A DNA stretch of 64,000 nt from Epiperipatus broadwayi (Eukaryota; Onychophora; Udeonychophora; Euonychophora; Peripatidae). Shown here piece after piece: positions 51,515 through 61,991 of this stretch. The notes beneath the pieces are model-generated. The model was not told the DNA's origin, did not search any database, and saw only the letters and a list, made by a program, of their open reading frames with translations. A program made the translations under genes and the position numbers. The stretch is from NCBI GenBank assembly GCA_028023455.1, contig JAQFVV010006199.1, forward strand, positions 2,916,001 to 2,980,000, in the 5' to 3' direction. The stretch's first letter is position 1. Each line of letters starts with the position of its first letter.

Positions 51515-52524
51515 TTGGATGAGATATTCAATAAATGGAAAGATGAACATACTAGCAATAATGGAATAACTCACCTAATTGTAAAAGTACAAAATAAAAA
51601 AGATCACATTAAGGGATACCTAGTCTATTACAAAGTCAAGAATGCAAACAAGATGCCTGGGAAAAAAACCTTGTTGACTCAAAATCAAAACAAAACAATA
51701 AATGAGCAAAAGTTTCAATTGAGGATTAAACAAGTTAATGATAATGAACAAATAATAATACATACTGCTTTTAAAGATAAACTGGGAATTAGTTATAAAA
51801 AAAATTATAATCAAAAACTCATGAATAGAAGATTGAAAAAAGTGACACTAAATGTCAAAGGAATTAATGGCCCAAATAAAGAAAATAACATTTTAGACTA
51901 TATTAAGGAACAGAAAAATAAGATAACTCACAGAAACAAAGTTAAATACTAATACATCAGTTTATATAGTAAATTTCTTTGTTAAACACCATACTTACTT
52001 ATATAAATCTAATAATAGGCCAGCTCAGGAGTAGCAGTGTTACTGAATATTAATTTGAATTTAGAGAAAAATTCAAATTTGAACTTTGTAAACAAATTAT
52101 ATAATTGTTTCCTTCATTTTTTGAAAAGTAATGCACAACTTGATCGCAATTTATTTCATAGCAAAGAGCAGAGATATTTTTAATGTTCTACATAATATTC
52201 AAAACAAATGGCTTCAACATCTTGGTATGATAATACTGGGTGGTGATCTTAATTATACATATCAAGATCTTTCAAATGAATTAAAGTATAAAATGAAAGA
52301 GCTGTCCATCTTTTTATTGCATCCTATTAATGCTCATTGACTTGTTTTTTATTTCAGAGAATAAATTAAATAATGATAAAATAAATACATCAATGGTGGG
52401 ATTTACTGACCATTTAAGTATACAACTAGTAATTGATGACTATGAGGAAAATAAATTTTTTTACAAATATTACTTAAGAAAAAATGTAACAAATGATATT
52501 ACGTTTATAGTGAATCAAATATAA
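51515..52524 (+). pseudogene. LINE ORF2 endonuclease domain remnant
   Basis: 51515-51952 ends with KKVTLNVKGINGPNKENN then I-L-D-Y-I-K-E-Q-K, the start of the apurinic-type endonuclease of L1/Tx1 ORF2 (usual L-N-V-N-G-(I/L)-N ... K-R). The preceding 107 residues are probably ORF1 tail or linker. After a shift, 52131-52340 contains M-I-I-L-G-G-D-L-N-Y, the G-G-D-F-N catalytic motif, and 52330-52524 contains IDLFFISEN and T-D-H-L-S-I, corresponding to the R-I-D and S-D-H motifs. The C-F-Q-E-T motif between is lost. The enzyme nicks target DNA; this copy is broken by stops. Confidence 0.75.
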
Positions 52525-53224
52525 AATATGTTAGTTATAATTAATTGTTATACAAAAAGTTCAAATCTATCACCTTGTATAGCATGTTATAAAATGAAAA
52601 AGAAACTAAATGAATTATGCAGAAAGTGCACCAAAATATTACATCACAAAATCAAATTAAACAGAGGATTTTAAATATATTAGAATATGCTCCAATTATT
52701 ACTATCTTTGAAGCCAGATTATGCTAATTAATAATATTCAAAAGGAATATGATAATATATGCCAACAAATTCAGCATGGAAAAAAATATGTCACTTACAA
52801 TTCACATCAAAAACAATGATTAACTATGCAACAATTTATATGTCTCATACAAAAGTTATTTCTGCAATGCTAAAAGCTCAAAAGAAGCTTGTACCTACTT
52901 TACATGTTGACACATATATTTTTAATATGTTAAAATCAAGTTTAGTCAGACTGAAAATGAAATAAAAACATATGAAAGCACAATTACAGATAAGCATAAA
53001 AATATATAACAAAGAAGAAATACAGAAAATTAATTAAAGATGAAAATAATTCTTACAAATGATGCAATAAATGTTTAGATTATGCCTTGATACCAGCAAT
53101 ATGGAGGTTCTATAATAATGTGTTATGAAAAAAATTGATTGGCCAAACATTAATAAAAGAATAATGTTTAGTGTAGGAAAAAAAGAACTAAACAAACACC
53201 TACTATAGAAAACAAGACATATCT

Positions 53225-53626
53225 CAATTGAAGATATTGACTCCAAAATATTAGTAAGAACATTATTGAAAAGATTACACCAGTTGATAAACAAAAAAAA
53301 CAGTCAATTGCACATCATGATATAAAAGGAAAAAGAGTAGTGAATGCTGTTTTGAAAATTCAAGAAGCAATTAAGTATTGTCAGATAATTAAAATTGGTA
53401 AAATATTTTGAAATAAAAATTAATTTTAAATCAGCTTTTGATTTGGTAAATTGGATATACTTATTTAAATCCCTAAAGCAATAGTTACCAGAATATAGAT
53501 ATTTAGTTCAAACAATAGATAACTATATTATAAACAGTAGAATTTCAATTAAGAACTATATGAGATACTCAGAATTTTTTATTCCAGAAAAAGGAATATC
53601 ACATGGATCATCATTAGCTATTCAGC
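53225..53626 (+). pseudogene. LINE reverse transcriptase, fingers and motifs A-B
   Basis: Reads IEDIDSKILVRTLLKRLHQL, then after a shift A-V-L-K-I-Q-E-A-I-K-Y, then KINFKSAFDLVNW (motif A; the first catalytic Asp of D-F-x-x-A-F-D is Asn), I-Y-L-F-K-S-L, and EKGISHGSSLA (motif B, normally R-Q-G-C-P-L-S-P). Multiple stops. The frame then ends abruptly at 53626, where foreign sequence begins. Confidence 0.75.
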
Positions 53627-54869
53627 TTCCAAAACCCCTTTTGTGCCCCTTTCCAGAAGTTTATATTTTAAACTGAACTTGCACAGAATTGGTAAGTCTT
53701 ACACTTACAGGTCTCAGACCACTCATTCCACCATCTTGTTACTCCCAAAAAGATGTATTTTTTTTATGATGAAATTTACATTTTTAATGATTTTTTTTCT
53801 GAAATGCAATTTTGAATTTTTTCTCTCTCTTTTTTTAGATTTAGTATTTGTAAAATGTTTTTTATGACTAAAATTGACTCTCTCATGGCTTGCTCTGATT
53901 ATTCAATTGCCAATGTATGTATTTGTAAGCCTTCTCTTTCTATAAGCTAATTTTAGTGATAATTCAGATCTAGAAACTGCATTGATCAAAAAAAAGTTGG
54001 TTAAGTCATTTTATTGGCAAGAACAAGCATGGGAACTGCATCTAGAATTCTTCACAACTGGACTTCGATCATGGATTCATAATGTTTATGTATCACACCA
54101 GCCAGAATTCAATTTTCCCACCTATGAGTATTCAATTAGTGTTTTTTATTACTTATATTTTTATATGATGAAATATGTGTAGAAAGCAATAAATATGCTG
54201 TAGAATTTTAGGCAATTTACATTTCATTGACAATAAAAACATGCACACCCACATTCAGAGAATCATATACTTACATGGCTATTGCAATAGGCAAGATTCA
54301 TTTATTGCCTGATTACAGACACATTGTACTAATTTGTTATAATTTATCTTTGCATAATATCTCATAAACTGTTTTTACTTTTATTTTTTACCCTACTAAA
54401 ACCAAACGTATTTTTAACAGATATTCTGCATGGAATGACAATCAAACATTTCTATCAGATACCCTGCATGGAAGGACTAGATCTGCATCTGCTAGTAAAA
54501 ATGAAAGTTACCAATTGCATTGTTTTTGTTATTTTTACAATGAAAAATTATCTCAGATAAGTTATATTATGTATCATTTTTTCAAGCATTTTATGACAAA
54601 TGTGATGAAGCTATCTATGAAATTATCATTTTAACATTTAAAATTTAGAATTTGTGAATCAATGTAAAAATAAACATGTTTAAAAGTGTTAAAAATCTTT
54701 TTTTTTTTTTTAAGGTAATCACTAATTTATCAACTTTATTACATTCTTTCATATTTTCTCTTTCTAACAATGTATATATATATATTTATATTTATTGTAT
54801 TCAAATCCAAGATATATTATAAATTATATTTGTTATATATTTTTTTAAAATTCAAGATGGCGATTTGGT
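53627..54869. other. About 1.24 kb of unidentified DNA inside the LINE RT
   Basis: Motif B ends near 53626 and coding for the segment before motif C resumes near 54870, where only 30-40 codons should separate them. The interval is less AT-rich in places (53627-53740), has a 66-codon frame at 53982-54182, and a local duplication (attctgcatggaatgac / accctgcatggaaggac near 54421 and 54460). I could not identify terminal repeats or a duplication. It is probably another insertion. Confidence 0.45.
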
Positions 54870-55417
54870 TGTGGAAAAGATATATAGATCAGATGGTCAA
54901 AGATATTGAAAAACAGGTGTCAGGTCTTTATCTTCTTCATTTAGATATAAAGAGAGTAACAATAGCTTTTATTGATGATGTAATAATAATTTTTCAGAAT
55001 GTATATAACATCCAAATTGTTATAAATATTTTGAATAGTTTGCAAAGAAAGGCAGAATCCTTTATACAGTCATTAAAATCTTCAGCTTGGCAACTAGATA
55101 CAGGTAGAAAAATTCCATATGAATACTAGGCAATTCCATTATTGTTTTTAGGAATCCCACTTTATATGTCAAAAACAAGTATGAATCAATACTTAAATAA
55201 GTTGGCAATTGATAATAAAAAAATTAAATCTTTCTCATTAGTTAAGCTTTATGAAATAACTAAAACAAGAATTTTTAATGCCATTGTTATGGTAGTCATA
55301 GGTTATTATGAACCATGGATGAGTATTTTCACAGTAAATAAATTGAATCAAGTAGCAATGAATTGCATTTGGGGGAAATCATCATACTTAAATTCCATTA
55401 TTAATATCATCAATTAA
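54870..55417 (+). pseudogene. LINE reverse transcriptase catalytic motif and thumb
   Basis: DQMVKDIEKQVSGLYL leads to R-V-T-I-A-F-I-D-D-V-I-I-I-F, the RT motif C (Y/F-x-D-D; here F-I-D-D, both Asp kept, near 54970). After a stop at about 55127, AIPLLFLGIPLYMSKTSM is the conserved 'Y-L-G-I-P' element after the active site, followed by a thumb-like region to NCIWGKSSYLNS. One stop separates two otherwise open frames of 119 and 91 codons. Confidence 0.75.
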
Positions 55418-55639
55418 ATAAGAAAGCTTCAGTCTTATTGATCCAAAATTATATGTAATATATATAGAAGAACAAATGTATATTAATATAATACAAAACA
55501 AAAGTTTTAGTTTACAATCACCAAATACTAATTTAATTAATAAGATTGAAAAAGACAGAAAATCATTTTATGGTGACTTATTTGTAGCATATAAAGACTC
55601 ACAGGATAACTTCAGTTTAAATAGTTTGGTTAACTTTAA

Positions 55640-56060
55640 AATAAAAATGTAATAAACAAAGTTCAATTCACTTGGACAGAAGTGTCAGTGATTGAGGTTA
55701 TCAAAAATTTTTACAAAATATATGCTCCACAATCATATATAAAATTCTGTTTCAAATTTTACCAACAAAGGTTTATTTAAATAGTCAGCTAAAAATGAAT
55801 TTGGAGCCTTCATATATTTTTTTGTAAGATGAAAGAGGAAATCTTTCACTTGTTTGAAGAATATGCAGTACTTAAATTCTTATTTTATGCACCATACATA
55901 AATTTAAAAAGGGAAATAAACAATTTTAATAGATTTAATCCATATAGTGCAATGGTTTTGCTACTTGCTCTAAAAACTATATGAATAATAAGGTGTGAAA
56001 TGATTTTTAATAACAAAAAATATAATTGGTTAAAAACTTGATTATGATTGATATAAATAT
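55640..56060 (+). pseudogene. LINE ORF2 C-terminal region
   Basis: Frames with several stops read FTWTEVSVIEVIKNFYKIY, E-E-I-F-H-L-F-E-E-Y and I-I-R-C-E-M-I-F-N-N-K-K-Y-N-W, similar in arrangement to the Tx1/L1 C-terminus ('E-x-x-x-H-L-F-x-x-C', 'I-W-x-x-R-N'). The usual Cys/His residues are only partly kept. Confidence 0.45.
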
Positions 56061-56568
56061 TTTAATAACTATCAAATACAATTTCAAAAAAATAACAGAA
56101 AAAATTTGGTCAAGCACTGGTTTGTTTCCATGTGAATTATGGAAATAATATAAAAATCTAAAAAAATATTATTTAAAGAAGAAATTTATAAAATAATATA
56201 TAAATATAAAGATCTGTAGTTAAAAATTTATATGTAAATAGTTATTGTAAAAGTGTATATAATTTTTTTTTGCTCATAAAGAATTTATTCACAATAAAAA
56301 AAAACTTTGATATTTTAAAAACTATATAGATTAAACAATTTGTTATATTTCACGAAAAGAGTAAATCATAGGAATTCAATGGCTGTAAGATGTGACCCAA
56401 AGATATCATCTTACAATTATATTTTTATAGTTAGTTAATACTCATATGAGAGGCCTAGATTAAACTTAAACCAGATATCCCTGGGAGGATATAAATTACT
56501 ACTTCAAACGAGCCAGTGTTCTTTTTTTTTTTTTTTTAAAAAAAAAACGTATGCAGTTTTATAGCAAT

Positions 56569-56870
56569 ACATTTTATATAGCGCATAAATTTATTAATCT
56601 ATATTCTATTCTAAATACATTTATAAAAAACATAATGAGGATATAAGCTGGCTGCACAGAAAATAATTTTTGCCAGTAATTAAGAAAATAGATATAATAA
56701 ACACCTCCACACTTCCCCATTCTTTTCAAATTCATATAAATAAAGATATAATAAAAGATAAATAACCCCCAAGATGCGTTTCGTGTTGAACCAGCACTCA
56801 TCAATTGGCCAGGTCACTATCTCTCATATATATCTTTATTATATGAAAAGTATTTATCTAGAGTAAATTG
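56569..56870 (-). mobile_element. Family B-related hammerhead fragment
   Basis: Contains a B-type ribozyme on the minus strand with B-like neighbours (stem II GTGCTG..CAACAC, downstream ttatttatc). The flanks catataaataaagatataat and tatatctttattatatg are inverted, suggesting a collapsed pair. Only part of a monomer is recognisable. Confidence 0.5.
56769..56808 (-). pseudogene. Hammerhead ribozyme, GC-richer stem III type, C3 mutated
   Basis: Minus strand: CCAA, TTGATGA (C3 to U, 56798-56804), stem II GTGCTG/CAACAC (one C-A mismatch), GAAA 56779-56782, stem III ACGCAT, C17 56773, TTGG. An ancestral ACGCGT stem III that lost one CpG would explain ACGCAT. The C3-G8 pair is broken, so activity is unlikely. 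Confidence 0.65.
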
Positions 56871-57249
56871 TTACATTTTCATATACCATTGTTAAACTCC
56901 CTCCACTCACAACTTTGACGCCATCCATTTCAGATAAATACACTAATGATTATTACTAATCATTTTCGAAACTAGAGATTAGCTCTAGCACACATATAAA
57001 CTTTAAATCTCAGTTAAATATTAATATATCTGATTTTTTAAATTTACACACACGCATTTTGTCTTAAATGCTATATAATTCTTAGGTCTCTTGATTTCTA
57101 TTTATTATATATAAATATTATTTGCATATTAGGATGAGAAAAATTTGAATAATAATAAATATTGTTTAAAAAAATATATGATTAGTGATTAAATCTGGCA
57201 ATTTCAGAATTTTTTTAAAAAGACGCAGCAGTTTAAAAGTGAGCCAATA

Positions 57250-57660
57250 AACATCACATGGCCACCTCTTATGCTTGTGTATAACTGTTGTTAAAACAGG
57301 CAAAACTCGCTATATATATTTTTTGCCATACACAGCAAGCTAGAGTAATCAATGGATGCCAGAAGGCTTGTGCATAAAATCCTCATCTAGTTCCTACTCA
57401 TCCAACACCCCCAGACTAGTTTCTGGCTTATGGCCTTCATCAGTGAGGAGCCTTGGATCTGAGAGCACTGCACCTAGATCTTAGGATCTAATGCAATCCT
57501 CCAGCAACCACCTTTTATCTCCATTTAACTACAAAACTATGAGTCTTAAACTGAAAACACCTTAATGTTTTCAATCCAAGCCCATTAGCTTATATAGTCA
57601 TATGGGTCTGAAACCAGTTCAGTACCACACATTTTGGTGTCTTTGCTTCTCTAATAACCA
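57250..57660 (-). mobile_element. Family A hammerhead element, single minus copy
   Basis: Nearly full monomer in minus orientation, from the tail (catggccacctcttatgc, left end) through aaaacaggcaaaactc, the ribozyme and the interior gtcatatgggtctgaa to ttggtgtctttgc (right end). Unlike the others it has no inverted partner, and no flanking duplication was found. Its right edge abuts the start of the direct repeat at 57656. Confidence 0.75.
57402..57456 (-). ncRNA. Hammerhead ribozyme, family A, complete core
   Basis: Minus strand: CCAA 57453-57456, TCCTCA 57444-57449, CTGATGA 57437-57443, stem II GGC/GCC with CATAA loop, GAAA 57420-57423, ACTAGT 57415-57420, C17 57414, then TGGGGG and TTGG 57402-57405. 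The A-U end of stem I has changed to a G-U pair, so pairing is kept. Confidence 0.8.
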
Positions 57661-57729
57661 TTGTTTTTTTTATTTAATTACTCATAAACTATAAAGGAAA
57701 TTATAGGTGGTGACATGTGTGCATCACCT
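57656..57729. repeat. Direct repeat with 61918-61991, copy 1
   Basis: About 75 bp, roughly 85% alike: tattcataaactataaa / ctcataaactataaagg, ataggtggtgaca / ataggtagtaaca, catcac. The pair brackets 4.2 kb that includes a coiled-coil pseudo-ORF. It could be what remains of long terminal repeats, or two dispersed copies. Confidence 0.5.
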
Positions 57730-58579
57730 ATTCCCACTCTTAATAAAAAAATTAAAAAAAAAATATCTAAACAATTAACATAAGATCATCATGACAAACT
57801 AAACATTCAATGAATAACTCATGGTTTATTAAAACTATAGCACCATAACAAGGATGTTAATGATTATGTACAATTATGTGTCTTATAACTTTTTTAAACA
57901 GTAAAATTAGCAAGACAAATACCTTACAACAATTATATTTATTAGCACCCTTACATTTCCTCCTAATTGGATATTTGTTTGTAAAACAAATCTATGACAT
58001 CATCTAAGTTGTGTAACATTTGATTAATAAAATGAACCTTCACTTCTAATGAATATAAATGCTTTGTACCATATAAACTCATAAATATAATCATTAATAT
58101 AAACTAAATATTTACTATTATATCCATAAAGATTTATGCATTTGATTGTAGCCTCTAATTAAATTACATTTTCCAAATTGCTCATTTCATAAATCAAACA
58201 CATATCATTGACCTTATTCTGTGATTGAGACAAATTCTCATGTTTCCAGTCAAAATACCTACATTCACAATTATATACATAATGGTGATAAAATCATTTA
58301 GATTTTAAAGGCTTTACTTCTGATAAAATCTTATATCTATTACCACTATTTAAGCTTGTGATGGAATTATCTTTAAAAGAAACCTGGTCATTCATTTTAA
58401 ATTGCATCACATCTAAGCTAATATTATAATATGAATGACCCTGCTCTATCAGAGTTTTTAAATTTTAGACTCCTCGTTACTTTCTATTCTGTAGCTTCCT
58501 ATATCCTTATTAAATTGTTGATACTAAATTAACTTAGTTTCTAGAACTCTATCTTATTATGGCATTCCAGTTTATACTT
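57730..58579. other. AT-rich stretch without recognisable genes
   Basis: Downstream, on the minus strand, of the coiled-coil remnant; broken frames could be retroelement remnant but no protease, RT or integrase motif was recognised. Confidence 0.35.
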
Positions 58580-59098
58580 TTATTTTTTTGTTTCTATTTT
58601 TTCAGTCCAATTTTGTCCCTTTTTTGTAGTAGTGTCTAACTTATTGATTTTTATTTGCATTTGACTTTGAGTTTCTTCTATTTTAATTTCTAGTTCATTG
58701 AACTTAACTTTCAAATTATTTATTTGCTTTTGTTCCATTTTCATTTCATGAAACAACTCAGTATGTATATGCATGATCTCTTGTTTCAACTTATTTGCTA
58801 ATTCATATTGACCCTTTTCTATCTTCATGATTAATATTTCCTGGCATTATCTCAATTCTTATTTCAATATTTTTTGACTTTCATTGAGTTTACTCATTAA
58901 ATCTTTTGATAATCTTTCTTGGCTTTGTTTCATTTCTAATTAATTCTGCTTACACTTTTCTTGGTTTTCATTGATTTTAGTCATCAAGCTCTGCAACATT
59001 GCCATTATAGATTCATTTTGATCAGTTTTTGACATGACAGAGACTTCATTAACTTCTCATCCCTGTCCTAACATATCTAACTTGTTCTCATTTTTCAT
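58580..59098 (-). pseudogene. Coiled-coil protein remnant, probably retroelement Gag-like
   Basis: Minus-strand frame with a few stops: M-K-N-E-N-K-L-D-M-L-G at 59098, MSKTDQNESIMAMLQSL, then T-K-I-N-E-N-Q-E-K, then an 82-codon open piece (58580-58828) beginning MKIEKGQYELANKLKQEI and ending K-K-G-Q-N-W-T-E-K. The heptad-like spacing of Leu/Ile/Met with many Glu, Lys and Gln indicates a long coiled coil. Such an N-terminal coiled coil is common in Gag-like or ORF1 proteins of retroelements, but also elsewhere; no zinc knuckle or enzyme follows. Three or more stops make it non-functional. Confidence 0.4.
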
Positions 59099-59984
59099 AA
59101 TTTATTTTATATTTATATTTATTACTTTATTTTAGAAAGGAAAGAACACGATGTTCCTCCTCAGTACAATATCTTGTACCAAATGAAATGTTTAACTTGT
59201 TTTTGTCTACCATGCCTCATATGTTGGCTCCTAATCCTACTTAAATTTATACTATATATATTTTGTTTATGGAAAAAACTTTGTCAATTTAAAATACCAC
59301 AATAGCATCATTCCTCAATAGGGATTGATTAGCCTATTCACAATATTACTATCCCAAACTAACAAGTCTATTTTTAAAAAATTCTTTTTATATCATGTAC
59401 AATGAAGTGTAGATTTCATGGCTATGCCCAGAAGACTTTATATTATACTCTCGCTAACAAATCCAAACAGTGAGTGCCAATGTTTACCATTTATTTTCCA
59501 AAATAACTAGTAGACAATACTTTCAATAAAATAAATTGGCTTCAAATACTTTTCACTATTTATTTTACAGTTACTTCATGAGGAAAACTTAACAATATTT
59601 ATTAATAATGACCTGACATTCCTTTGGCATTTTATTATCATATAACACATATCTGGCACTTTTAAAGGCACAAAAGTAAACTCTTAATTTATTATTATAT
59701 GGTAAGTCCAGGCATCATCAATTGGTACTTTGCCTTTACATGCACCCTTTTGACATATTTACAAAACATTTTATTTATAAAGCACTTTACAGCTCTGTCA
59801 TTTCTCAACTCATGTATTGTTATACCTATTCTTCAGAAAACAATTTGACAACCCACTCTAAATTCAAACTCTTAACAAAGCATAATTACAAATTTAAAAT
59901 TATTATATATTGAGTCATTAATCAGTTTAATCTAATAACACTAGTATACATAAAATTTTTTATTAGTTGTGATCATTAAGCAAT
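59099..59984. other. AT-rich stretch without recognisable genes
   Basis: No supported feature. Lies upstream, on the minus strand, of the coiled-coil remnant. Confidence 0.4.
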
Positions 59985-60560
59985 ATTTTGGCTTTATCTA
60001 TTTATCATTTTATAATTCCAAATCTCTCATGGGTTATGAATAAACACTCATGGTCTTTGTTGGAAAGCCAAAAATGTAATGGAAAATATAAAATAAGAAT
60101 AATGAAGCCACATTGTCTCATAAATAGCAATATTTCCCTGTTGGACAAGCCAAAATGTAATGGACAATTAATAAAATAATGAATGAAAAGTTGCCTGACC
60201 TACAAATGCTCACATATTTGAGCAATCTAGAAATGTAATGCTACAATAAACTACTAGTCACCAACAATAATAAATAATATAGCAAAAACTGACTAACAAC
60301 AATATGGATAAAATAAATCTAACCATTCACTGAATAGCTTGCAGATTTTGGTTAATCACAAATATAATAGAAAATATTATAACTGAGCAGGGTTAACTAT
60401 CCTGCAAGTGCATCATAAATTTGGGCAACTCAGAAGAAAAAAATAAAATTATGAAGCAAATAATTTTTTCCAATTATGTACTACATATTTGGGTAATCTA
60501 AAGTATACTGGATAAATGTTGTACTTAGACAACTAAAAAAAAGACTAATAAATAGACAAA
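59985..60560. repeat. Degenerate tandem array, unit about 70-80 bp
   Basis: Recurring modules: gttggaaagccaaaaatgtaatgg / gttggacaagccaaaatgtaatgg 81 bp apart, and atatttgagcaatctagaaa, aaatttgggcaactcagaag, atatttgggtaatctaaag at about 60215, 60417 and 60487. Diverged, noncoding. Confidence 0.55.
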
Positions 60561-61917
60561 TAAATGAATTAATTTATAAATGGTTCTATGATAGTTTAGA
60601 TTTATGTATGCAATGAACTCATAAATTTGTAAGGTGCTAATGGATTCAGACATAAGTGGTTTTGCTTGTCAAAAAAAAAAATTCAATAAGTGATGATTTA
60701 TTTGCTAAGAAGGTATAGTATGGGATGTACAATTAAATATTTTAATAAAATGAATTGTATACTAAGATTATTTCACATAATAGAATGATTTGTGTGACAT
60801 GTCAATCAACAGATACTTAGATTAATAATAAATATAAATTTATTAAATATAAATTTATTAAAGCAAACATTTACTCATTGAAATCATTAAACAAATAATT
60901 TAATTAATAACTACAATCTAACATCATACAATGGATATGTATGATCAAAAAATGACATAATTAATACTATTAACACATACAGCCAATCATAAAGGGTTAA
61001 CTACATTCAAAAGTATTCCAAAATCAAACAATGCATTTACAATAAAAGTTATTTAATAATTTTGAACTAAATTATATGAAATATTAGTTATACTTTTTAA
61101 ATTTTGATTAATTTTATAAAATATGTTAATAATTAAATTAAGCCTAACTTGCTTGACTTATTATTATTATTATTTTTAATTGAAGTGCTTATGGAATAAT
61201 AATAAAAATTTATAGACTGCCTTATAATTAAGATTATTAATAGAAGAGAAGGAATTTTTTAGATATTTATCAAAAGTTAGCATTATATTTTAACTACTGT
61301 CAGCAAGGGAAAGCCATCTGGTAAATAATTGTAAGAAATTTATCTGAGTGTTTGTTAGCAAGTTAAGCATATATGTAACTTCAATTTAAGCTTATGCAGT
61401 GTTTTTTATATTTCTATCCTAGCATATGCAAATGTAAGGATCCATAAACATTTTTAATCATTAATAATATCTATTTATTCCTTCTGTCACTATTGTAATC
61501 CATAGTAAATTTAATAGATTTAGCTCCATGGTAGTTAAGTATAGCATTTGTTATTAATCACTTCATTTTAATCACAAAAATATCAAATGAGGTGGAGTTT
61601 GTGTTTCTTTCCTCCTAATTAATTTTCTATTCACAGTATATCAGTGCTTTGCTACAAAATCAAAATCTATTGATAAAATTATGCAAAAGTAAAACATAAG
61701 TTTTAAAAAGAAACATATACATTTTCTTCAGAGCTTGTTTTTATCACTTGGCAACCAAGAAAAAAATAATGATGCAGTCTTTTTCTTTTCTTTTAAACTC
61801 TACATTGTTATCATTCAATATAATTTAATAAAATATTTCATTTTTTAAAAAATTAATAAATAAAGTATACATTCACTCTACATTTACCCAAATTAAGAGA
61901 CATATTTATTAAACATA
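60561..61917. other. AT-rich stretch without recognisable genes
   Basis: A small duplication aatataaatttattaa occurs twice at 60831-60861. Nothing else supported. Confidence 0.45.
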
Positions 61918-61991
61918 AAACCAATTGTTTTCTTTATTTAGTTATTCATAAACTATAAAAGGAACTATAGGTAGTAACACATGCACATCAC
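61918..61991. repeat. Direct repeat with 57656-57729, copy 2
   Basis: Partner of the repeat at 57656, same orientation, with weaker similarity continuing for about 60 bp. Confidence 0.5.

Larger units (their letters stand above)
49420..56300 (+). mobile_element. Decayed L1/Tx1-like LINE, about 4.9 kb without its insertions
   Basis: Order of parts: ORF1 frame (49420-50094), zinc knuckle (50402-50516), family A insertion (50514-51252), ORF2 endonuclease (51836-52524), reverse transcriptase motif A region (53225-53626), about 1.2 kb unknown insertion, RT catalytic motif and thumb (54870-55417), C-terminal region (55640-56060). ORF1 with CCHC knuckles plus an apurinic-type endonuclease fits the L1/Tx1 group. 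Many frameshifts and stops show the copy is dead. The 3' end is uncertain; an A-run occurs at 56294-56304. Confidence 0.8.

Noticed and set aside
53982-54182. 66-codon frame in the LINE insert, with splice-like signals nearby
   Set aside because: No recognisable domain and no consistent exon structure; kept only as part of the unidentified insert.
56940-57000. Hairpin TGATTA/TAATCA followed by GAAAC and hairpin CTAGAG/CTCTAG
   Set aside because: Looks like stems II and III around GAAA, but CTAATGA lacks G5 and A15.1 has no U16.1 partner. Not a credible hammerhead.
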